From Candidatus Saccharimonadota bacterium (lineage in GTDB: Bacteria; Patescibacteriota; Saccharimonadia; Saccharimonadales; Saccharimonadaceae), in contig JAUMUO010000002.1 of NCBI GenBank assembly GCA_030530605.1, positions 98,608-162,607 on the forward strand: a stretch of 64,000 nt of DNA. Reading direction: 5' to 3'. The translations under genes were made by a program, and so were the position numbers. The notes under the pieces were generated by a model. It worked only from the letters and a program-made list of their open reading frames with translations, was not told the origin of the DNA and ran no database searches. Below are positions 8,855 to 15,527 of the stretch, piece after piece; the stretch's first letter is position 1; each line of letters opens with the position of its first letter.

Positions 8855-9366
8855 AACTAGTTGTTGGTTTTGGTAATCCCGGCAACGAGTATAATTTTAC
8901 TCGCCACAACTCCGGCTTTCTTGCCCTAGATTTTTATGCCAAAGTTAAAGGTTTAACTTGGGAAACCCACCCCAAATTTGGCGCTATCTACCTAAAAGAC
9001 GAGGACCGCATCTTTATTAAACCCCAGGGGTTCTACAATACTTCTGGTGTACCAGTCAAAGCTTTTCAGAATTTCTACAAAATTGACACCAAAGATATTT
9101 TAGTAGTCTGTGATGATTTTAACCTGGATTTTGGCAAACTTCGCCGTCGCGAAAAGGGTTCCGCCGGCGGCAATAACGGCCTCAAATCCGTTATCGCCGA
9201 ACTAAAAACCGAAGATTTCAAAAGACTCCGCATTGGCACCGGTAACGATGAGCTCAGAAAGAAAATCGGCGACGTGGATTTTGTGCTCTCTAAATTTACT
9301 CCCGAGGAAAAAACCAAATTACCCGAAATCTTAAAACAAGTTTCTGAAGAACTCTCATCTTTTTAG
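8851..9366 (+). CDS. pth: Peptidyl-tRNA hydrolase
   Basis: Releases tRNA from peptidyl-tRNAs dropped by stalled ribosomes. The protein starts VVGFGNPGNEYNFTRHNSGF-type sequence, with the conserved Asn and catalytic His near residues 10-20, and carries the DDFNLDFGKLR and GSAGGNNGLKS motifs. At 171 aa it is slightly shorter than the usual ~190. GTG 8851 is preceded by AAAGGAGG and overlaps the der stop by 4 bases, so it is translationally coupled to der. Confidence 0.93.
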   Translation: MKLVVGFGNPGNEYNFTRHNSGFLALDFYAKVKGLTWETHPKFGAIYLKDEDRIFIKPQGFYNTSGVPVKAFQNFYKIDTKDILVVCDDFNLDFGKLRRREKGSAGGNNGLKSVIAELKTEDFKRLRIGTGNDELRKKIGDVDFVLSKFTPEEKTKLPEILKQVSEELSSF

Positions 9367-10281
9367 ATCCCAAGTGTTCATACCCAGTGGCCGGACTAGG
9401 CCCCTGATTTCCAACATCGTAATTGCTTGCGAAAACTCCGCCCCCGAGATACCAAGTTTCTCCACAATCTTTTCGCCATCCGTATTGCCAGAAAAAATCT
9501 CTTGAACTATCGCCTTCTCCACCGGTGAGCCAGCAAACACTGGCATTTTTCGCGACTTCTTTTCTCCCGGTAGTCCACCAGGGAACAAGACCTCTAAAAT
9601 GTCTCCTGGCTTCGTATAAAGATGCGCCCCCTCGGCGATCAGACGATTACACCCAGCTGAAGTCTTTCGGGTTAAATCCCCCGGCGCCACAAATAGCTCC
9701 ACCCCCATCTCGATTGCGTGCGAAGCAGTATTTAGAGAGCCGCTTCTCTCCGCCGCCTCCGCCACCAATACCGCATCAGACAAGCCAGCAATCAACCTGT
9801 TACGATAGAGAAACGAAGTTCGGCAATTTAACTCTCTAAAGCCGTTTTTCATTGTCTCATCTGGCCCCAACGGCGCCTCTACCTCGCTCCTCGGCGCGTA
9901 CTCCGAAATCACCGCCCCGCCCTTCTCGATAATTTCCTCTGCTAATGCCTGATGTTCCTCCGGATAAAGTCGGTCAATCGGCGTACCAAGAATCGCTACG
10001 GTTTTCCCTCCCGCATCCAACGCCCCTCTCGCCGCAATCGAGTCTATCCCGTAGGCTAACCCCGACACAATTAAAACCCCCGCCGAAGCTAACTCATAGG
10101 CCGCCTCATAGGCAATTTTTTCGCCATAAGAAGTGCATTTTCTTGCCCCCACAATCCCCACCGTTTTAGACACATTTTCCGGCATTTTTCCAATAAAATA
10201 TAACATTTTAGGCTTAAGCGCAATAGCGTCTAACACCTCTGTAAATTTCGCCTCCAGGGGTCGAATTTGGTTGATTTTCAT
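9355..10281 (-). CDS. dprA: DNA-processing protein DprA
   Basis: Loads RecA on incoming single-stranded DNA during natural transformation. The Rossmann-like core shows GIVGARKCTSYG, GLAYGIDSIAARGAL and the AAERSGSL segment; the C-terminal winged helix (DprA-WH) follows. ATG 10281 is chosen because family sequence begins just after it; the open frame to 10362 runs into the promoter of the neighbouring RNA. The 3' end overlaps the pth 3' end by 12 bases, convergent. No other competence genes are in the window. Confidence 0.9.
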   Translation of the reverse strand: MKINQIRPLEAKFTEVLDAIALKPKMLYFIGKMPENVSKTVGIVGARKCTSYGEKIAYEAAYELASAGVLIVSGLAYGIDSIAARGALDAGGKTVAILGTPIDRLYPEEHQALAEEIIEKGGAVISEYAPRSEVEAPLGPDETMKNGFRELNCRTSFLYRNRLIAGLSDAVLVAEAAERSGSLNTASHAIEMGVELFVAPGDLTRKTSAGCNRLIAEGAHLYTKPGDILEVLFPGGLPGEKKSRKMPVFAGSPVEKAIVQEIFSGNTDGEKIVEKLGISGAEFSQAITMLEIRGLVRPLGMNTWDLKR

Positions 10282-10300
10282 AAAAACTGTGAAAAAAGTG

Positions 10301-10329
10301 TTGACTTTTATTTTTTTGTGTGATATAAT
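10301..10329 (+). promoter_or_regulatory. Consensus promoter of structured RNA
   Basis: TTGACT (10301-10306), a 17-base spacer and TATAAT (10324-10329). It is among the best promoters in the window and is followed by no protein-coding start for about 390 bases. Confidence 0.75.
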
Positions 10330-10335
10330 CTCATC

Positions 10336-10681
10336 AGTTGGGCATTTACTAAATGTCCACACCGCACCTAAAAAATCATAATTCTACTTCCATTGTAGCG
10401 CGTCTCGCGTGAAAATGGAAGTCTGAATTGCTGTGTTCTCAAACGCTTTTCGGGCTTACAATTTCTTATGATGGTACCCACCATCCCGGTTGTAAGTTTT
10501 AATAAGTATTACCTCCACTTAAGAATTGCACTTTGAGAATATAGCAATCCCCATAACCGGCGGACCCCGTTTTGTGTGAGGTGGGTCGCGCTTCCGGGGT
10601 GGACCCGGTATCTAACAAAGGAAGTGTTATGGGGCGAAAAAGGCCCTAGAATAAAGCCCACCCATATTCTAGGGCCTTTTT
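10336..10681 (+). ncRNA. Unassigned structured RNA, about 346 nt
   Basis: Flanked by a consensus promoter and an intrinsic terminator, with no open frame of note. Visible stems: 10340-10347 with 10351-10358; 10386-10394 with 10414-10422 (9 bp, extended by AATTC/GAATT); 10436-10443 with 10532-10539, extended by ATTGCT/AGCAAT; 10455-10461 with 10490-10496 enclosing ATGGT/ACCAT; 10549-10557 with 10626-10634 (9 bp). I do not see the conserved RNase P motifs, a tRNA-like end with CCA (tmRNA), or the SRP RNA core, so it is not assigned to a family. Confidence 0.7.
10642..10681. terminator. Strong intrinsic terminator of the structured RNA
   Basis: A 12-bp perfect stem (10642-10653 with 10665-10676), A-run before and T-run after, able to work in both directions. 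Confidence 0.85.
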
Positions 10682-10721
10682 GGTGCTTGCTAAAATCACA
10701 ATCTATGATAATATAATAAAT

Positions 10722-13019
10722 ATGTCTAAAAATCTCGTAATCGTAGAGTCTCCGGCCAAAGCCAAAACTATCGAGAAGTATCTTGGCAAGGATTTTCATG
10801 TTTTGTCCTCTGTTGGACACATCCGAAAAGATACTAAAGTCAATCCTGAAAACGATTTTGAGGTTACTTATGAAATTGACGAAGATCACAAAAATATTGT
10901 AGCGGAACTGAAAAAAGAGGCCAAAAAAGCCGACACCATCTGGCTCGCAACTGATGAAGACCGCGAAGGGGAATCTATTTCTTGGCACTTACTAGAGGTG
11001 CTAGAACTCCCGAAAAACACTCACCGCATCACTTTCCACGAAATCACCGAGCCGGCCCTTAAAGAGGCTATCAAGCACCCTAGAACCGTTGATATGGCAA
11101 TGGTGGAAAGCCAGCAAGCCCGCCAGACTCTTGATATGCTGGTTGGTTATGATTTATCAGGGGTAGTTCGCAAAAAAGTCCCTGGTGCTATCTCCGCTGG
11201 CCGCGTCCAAAGCCCGGCTCTCCGCCTCATTGTTGAAAAAGAACGCGAAATTGAGAAATTTGAAAACAGCTCTACCTACAAGGTTACTGGCGAATTTACT
11301 ACTAAAACCGCCAAGGAAGAGCCATTTACTGCCACCCTTAACAATTCCCAGCCTACTTCCGAAAACGCCGCTAAAAAGCTCCTAGAGGGCTTAAACGGCC
11401 AAAAATGGCAGGTGGAGGACATTGAACAAACCGAGGGGACTAAAGCTAACCCCGTCCCGTTCGCTACCGCCGCTCTTCAAATAGAGGCCAACGCCCGGCT
11501 CGGCTTCTCCTCTACCACCACTATGCGCGCCGCTCAAGGGCTCTACCAGGCTGGCCACATTACTTACCATCGTACCGATTCTCTTAACCTCAGTAAACAG
11601 GCTCTCGGCCAAATTGCCAAATATATCGAGAACGAATACGGCAAAGAATACCTCAGAGTTCGTAATTTCAAAACTAAATCGGCTGGCGCCCAAGAGGCTC
11701 ACGAGGCTATCCGCCCCACTCACATTGAAAAAATCTCGGCTGGCGCTAACGAATATGAGAAAAAACTCTATCATTTAATCCGTTCTCGCACCCTCGCCAC
11801 CCAGATGGCTAACGCCAAAGTGGCCAAAACCACCGTAAAACTTAGCCACGATTTTGTCGCCAAAGGCGAAGTGGTCATCTTTGACGGTTTTCTCAAGGTT
11901 TATGGCAACGCCAAAGATACCGAACTTCCACCTCTTAAAAAGGGCGAAGAAATCGAAATGTTGAAAATCGCCGCCAGAGAAACCTTTGCCAAGCCTCCCG
12001 CCAGATACACCGAAGGCTCGCTAGTCAAGAAACTAGAAGAACTCGGCATTGGCCGCCCGTCCACCTACGCCTCAATTATGTCCGCCATCCAGTCTCGCGG
12101 TTATGTCAAAAAAGGCGAGTCCGAGGGTGAGCCTCGCGAGGTCAAAGAAATCGTTCTTGAAAAGGGCAAAATTACGGATCAAACCGTCTCTGAAAGGACC
12201 GGCGCAACCAAAGGCAAACTTCTCCCGACCCCTGTTGGCGAGCTCGTTTCGGACTTTCTGACCGACCATTTTGAAGAAATTGTCGATTATGGTTTTACTG
12301 CTGATATCGAAACCGATCTTGATAAAATCGCCGAGAAAAAACTCGGTCGCGTGAAGATGCTTAAAGATTTTTATGGTCCTTTCTCTAAACTCATTAAAAG
12401 TTCCGACGAAATCAACAGATATAACAACGCCACCGCTCTTGGCACCGACCCGAAAACGAACAAACCAATCTATGCCAAAATCGGCAAAAACGGCGGATTT
12501 ATCCAGCTTGGCGACAACGAAAAAGAAACTGGTGAAAAGCCCCGCTTTGCACCACTTCCAAAGGGTAAAACCGTTAAAACTGTCACCTTTGAGGAAGCTC
12601 TAAAACAGCTGGCCCTCCCGGCTCTCCCTCGCACCCTCGGCACCGCCAAGGACGGCACCGAAATCATCGCCGCCGCCGGCCCCTTCGGCCCATACTTAAA
12701 ATGTGGCAAATACAACATCCCTGTTAAGGGTTACGACCCCTATAAAATCACCTTCAAAGACGCCGAGGAAATTTACCAAAAGAAAATCGACAGCATCATT
12801 GCCGACTGGGGTGATATTATGATTATTATCGGTGCTTACGGTCCTTATGTCAAAGGTCCCGGCCGTTTTAACAATGTCAAAATTCCAAAAGAACAAGACC
12901 CCAGGAAAATCACCAAAGAAGAAGCCGAAAAAATGCTAGCTGAAAAGCCCAAATCTCGCCGCCGCGCACCCCATAAAGTCGCCCGCAAAAAATCCACCAA
13001 GAAAAAATCCAAAAAGTAG
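10722..13019 (+). CDS. topA: DNA topoisomerase I (type IA)
   Basis: Relaxes negative supercoils. ATG 10722 is chosen because family sequence starts at SKNLVIVESPAKAKTI and a -10 box (TATAAT 10712-10717, or GATAAT 10707-10712) lies directly upstream, again without a ribosome-binding site. The Toprim domain has ATDEDREGE; the catalytic Tyr is near residue 281 in ITYHRTDS. The C-terminus has two topo I C-terminal-type repeats with GPFGPYLK and GAYGPYVK, and ends in a Lys/Arg-rich tail instead of Cys4 zinc fingers. Length 765 aa. Confidence 0.95.
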   Translation: MSKNLVIVESPAKAKTIEKYLGKDFHVLSSVGHIRKDTKVNPENDFEVTYEIDEDHKNIVAELKKEAKKADTIWLATDEDREGESISWHLLEVLELPKNTHRITFHEITEPALKEAIKHPRTVDMAMVESQQARQTLDMLVGYDLSGVVRKKVPGAISAGRVQSPALRLIVEKEREIEKFENSSTYKVTGEFTTKTAKEEPFTATLNNSQPTSENAAKKLLEGLNGQKWQVEDIEQTEGTKANPVPFATAALQIEANARLGFSSTTTMRAAQGLYQAGHITYHRTDSLNLSKQALGQIAKYIENEYGKEYLRVRNFKTKSAGAQEAHEAIRPTHIEKISAGANEYEKKLYHLIRSRTLATQMANAKVAKTTVKLSHDFVAKGEVVIFDGFLKVYGNAKDTELPPLKKGEEIEMLKIAARETFAKPPARYTEGSLVKKLEELGIGRPSTYASIMSAIQSRGYVKKGESEGEPREVKEIVLEKGKITDQTVSERTGATKGKLLPTPVGELVSDFLTDHFEEIVDYGFTADIETDLDKIAEKKLGRVKMLKDFYGPFSKLIKSSDEINRYNNATALGTDPKTNKPIYAKIGKNGGFIQLGDNEKETGEKPRFAPLPKGKTVKTVTFEEALKQLALPALPRTLGTAKDGTEIIAAAGPFGPYLKCGKYNIPVKGYDPYKITFKDAEEIYQKKIDSIIADWGDIMIIIGAYGPYVKGPGRFNNVKIPKEQDPRKITKEEAEKMLAEKPKSRRRAPHKVARKKSTKKKSKK

Positions 13020-13040
13020 CCACTGCTAGAGGGCTATTTT
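13017..13040 (+). terminator. Terminator of topA
   Basis: TAGCC and GGCTA arms followed by a T-run; the topA stop codon forms part of the stem. Confidence 0.6.
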
Positions 13041-13101
13041 TATGCTATAATCAATCCAAGTAACTATCGTTAAGTTCTTTTTCATCAAAGGAGGAGATAT
13101 T

Positions 13102-13761
13102 ATGAAAGATCAGGATGCTTCTAAAATGTTCACCTATGTTCGTGGTGCCTGTAGTGATGGTCTCCATCCGGAGACTATGAAAGCTCTGGGCGAGATGCGT
13201 AGAAGGCATGATGGCCAAACCAGGAGATCCGGCCAGCCCTACATTGTTCACCCCTTGTCACTCATCTGCCTGGCTCTCGGGCTGGGACTTCGTGACGATA
13301 GCCTGCTTGCGATGTTGGCCTACCACGATGTAATCGAGGATGCCAAAATCCTTGTCAGCGAACTTGACACCACCAACGAAATTAAGCTCGATGTTGAATG
13401 TATCACCTTTAGAAAGGACCCTCACGAGACTAAGCTTGAGGCCAAACGACGCTACTATGATAATCTCATCAAGCGCAGAAATTCTGCCATCGGCAAAGCT
13501 TTGGATCGGTGCGACAACCTTTCTACTATGGAAGAAGATATGACCGAAGAGTCCATCATTAAAAATGTTTATGAAACTCATTATTTTCTTCTACCGATAT
13601 TAAAAGACGCTAAGGAAATCTGGCCGGTTTATGCTAACCAACTCCACGTCCTTCGGTTTATGCTCAAAGCTCTGAATAATACTCTTGCCGCCGCCCACGG
13701 AGTGGATCTCACTGGCCCTATCCCGGATGATGAAACACTCTTAAAGATTTTTGGCGGCTGA
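13102..13761 (+). CDS. HD-domain protein, SpoT/Mesh1-like hydrolase fold
   Basis: A 219-aa protein whose first ~100 residues resemble the HD hydrolase domain of RelA/SpoT: RRSGQPYIVHPLSL, then a helix and the YHDVIED metal-binding motif, and later DRCDNL. No synthetase domain is present, so it may be a stand-alone (p)ppGpp or nucleotide hydrolase. A full RelA/SpoT is encoded at 33551. ATG 13102 has a strong AAAGGAGGAG site; TATAAT lies near 13045. The C-terminal half is not recognised. Confidence 0.7.
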   Translation: MKDQDASKMFTYVRGACSDGLHPETMKALGEMRRRHDGQTRRSGQPYIVHPLSLICLALGLGLRDDSLLAMLAYHDVIEDAKILVSELDTTNEIKLDVECITFRKDPHETKLEAKRRYYDNLIKRRNSAIGKALDRCDNLSTMEEDMTEESIIKNVYETHYFLLPILKDAKEIWPVYANQLHVLRFMLKALNNTLAAAHGVDLTGPIPDDETLLKIFGG

Positions 13762-13780
13762 CTTGTTCACCTCCTTTCTA

Positions 13781-13815
13781 CTCCCCCTCGAGATGCACCG
13801 AGGGGGAGGTTTTTA
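13781..13815 (+). terminator. Terminator after HD-domain gene
   Basis: A 10-bp GC-rich stem (13781-13790 with 13799-13808) followed by GTTTTTA. Confidence 0.85.
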
Positions 13816-13906
13816 TTGTAAATAATACTATTGACGCCGACACAAAGAAGTGTTATTATAGGCTAAATGTTTATCAGTATTTAACCGGTGGATCAAAGGA
13901 ATTTAG

Positions 13907-14941
13907 ATGGAACAGAACGCCAAAACTATTGAAGAAGCAATCAAAGGAAGTCTTAGTATTATTGAGCAAGATCGCGAGCGCGAGATTATCTCTCGTCGTT
14001 TTGGCCTTACTGGTTACAAAGAAACTCTTGAGCAAATTGGTGATATGCTCTCTATCACTCGTGAGCGTGTCCGTCAACTCGAAAAAGCCATCTTAATTCG
14101 CCTCCGTGTCGTCTCTGAAGATGATGAAATTCCTGCCCTCCCGGCCGCCGAAAAACTTCTTATCCGTAATCTTACCGAGATGGGCCGCGTTGCCAAAGTG
14201 TCCGACCTCGCTGATAAAGTTTATGGCCGAGAAACTACCCCAGCCGAGCGTGCTGGTCTTAGTTTTATCGCCTCTGTTTCTAGTGGTTTAACCGTCGTTG
14301 ATGAAAACGACCGCTATTTCCAGGCTATCGGCATCGCCGAGTATGGCGACGACCGCGAAATCAAGAAAAAAGTTGATGAAATTATTGAGGTTATCAAAAA
14401 GAACAAAGCCCCAATGACTTTAGACGAACTAGACAGCCAGCTAAATTACGAACATCCTTCTCACATTGCTGCTATTGCCAGTGTTTCTAAACTCCTCGCC
14501 ACTCTTAATGGCCTCTGGGGTCTTGCCAAATGGCCGACCGTCAACCCTAAGAATATCCGCGACAAAATTTACGTTGTTCTTGAGAATAATAAAGAACCAA
14601 TGCACTTCTCTGATATTGCCAAGACTATTTCAGAATCTAATTTCAAGAGAAAAAATGTCACCGTCCAGGCTATCCACAACGAGCTTATTAAAGATTCTCG
14701 CTTCGTCTTAATTGGCCGCGGTATCTATGCTCTTGATTCTTGGGGCTACAAAAAGGGTACCGTTTCTGAGATTATCACCAGTATCTTAAAAGAAGCTGGC
14801 AAGCCGCTTACTCGCGAGGAAATCGTTCGCGAAGTTCTTCACTCTCGCAAAGTTAAAGAAACTACTATTCTCTTAAACCTTCAAAACAAAAAATACTTCG
14901 AAAAAGTCGACCGCAACGCTTATACTATTGCTAAAAAATAG
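13907..14941 (+). CDS. Sigma-70 region-4-like / HARE-HTH fusion regulator
   Basis: Likely transcription-associated protein of 344 aa. Residues 20-65 resemble sigma-70 region 4 (EIISRRFGLTGYKETLEQIG, then TRERVRQLEKA), the helix-turn-helix that reads -35 boxes. The remaining ~270 residues contain repeated winged-helix modules of the HARE-HTH type known from the RpoE delta subunit (for example APMTLDELDSQL, EPMHFSDIAKTI, KPLTREEIVREV). No regions 2 or 3 are present, so it cannot be a complete sigma factor. An AAAGGA site precedes ATG 13907. Confidence 0.7.
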   Translation: MEQNAKTIEEAIKGSLSIIEQDREREIISRRFGLTGYKETLEQIGDMLSITRERVRQLEKAILIRLRVVSEDDEIPALPAAEKLLIRNLTEMGRVAKVSDLADKVYGRETTPAERAGLSFIASVSSGLTVVDENDRYFQAIGIAEYGDDREIKKKVDEIIEVIKKNKAPMTLDELDSQLNYEHPSHIAAIASVSKLLATLNGLWGLAKWPTVNPKNIRDKIYVVLENNKEPMHFSDIAKTISESNFKRKNVTVQAIHNELIKDSRFVLIGRGIYALDSWGYKKGTVSEIITSILKEAGKPLTREEIVREVLHSRKVKETTILLNLQNKKYFEKVDRNAYTIAKK

Positions 14942-14975
14942 ATTTTGTGGTATAATCTAATAACCGGGGTGTATT

Positions 14976-15446
14976 TTGACATTTAAAGGGGGCATTTGGA
15001 TTGGCACTATAACCTTATTTATTATAGGTGTAGTCGTGCTGGTTTGTCTGCTCTGTTATGTCGCCATAGCTGACAAGAAAGATGCTAAAAGAACCGAGAC
15101 AATCGCCGAATGGCTTGAGAGCGCTGAACACCACACCTGTGCGAGTATGTCCGGTACCGGCGTTGTCACGGAAATAAAAAGGGCTTTTACCGAGATACAG
15201 CAAGTCCTAGATATTTGGAACGAACTCTACGGCGAAAATCAAGAGCTTCTGTCCGACCAGAAAGACGTCGAACGACTCTTCAAGCTCGCCGTCAACAACA
15301 TCGACGCCTCCTGCCATCAATTTCGGCAGGGCGAATGTTCAAAAGATGAGTTCCTAAAAGAACTCGATCATCAAATATTACTTCTGAACGAGCTACTAAG
15401 GAATTTAGCCAAGCTTGCTAACCTTAGAAAACTTGGTTATGTCTAA
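14976..15446 (+). CDS. Hypothetical protein, one membrane helix
   Basis: A 156-aa protein with an N-terminal membrane helix (about residues 8-30) and a helical cytoplasmic or extracytoplasmic domain without a recognisable motif. TATAAT at 14951-14956 precedes it. The TTG start at 14976 follows GGGGTG; no ATG or GTG fits better, so the start is uncertain. Followed by a terminator at 15470. Confidence 0.5.
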   Translation: MTFKGGIWIGTITLFIIGVVVLVCLLCYVAIADKKDAKRTETIAEWLESAEHHTCASMSGTGVVTEIKRAFTEIQQVLDIWNELYGENQELLSDQKDVERLFKLAVNNIDASCHQFRQGECSKDEFLKELDHQILLLNELLRNLAKLANLRKLGYV

Positions 15447-15469
15447 TAAAAAAACACCCCCTTACTACC

Positions 15470-15496
15470 GGGAGGCGCAAAGTCGCCTCCCATTTT
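15470..15496 (+). terminator. Terminator before VirD4-like gene
   Basis: GGGAGGCG (15470-15477) pairs with CGCCTCCC (15484-15491), followed by ATTTT. Confidence 0.7.
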
Positions 15497-15527
15497 CATA
15501 TTCAAAATTTTATGATAAAATTAAAGT

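Noticed and set aside
10336..10681. RNase P RNA, tmRNA or SRP RNA as identity of the structured RNA
   Set aside because: I looked for the GAGGAAAGTCC and ACAGAA-type RNase P motifs, a tRNA-like end with CCA, and the GGAAGGAAGCAG SRP core on both strands and did not find them.
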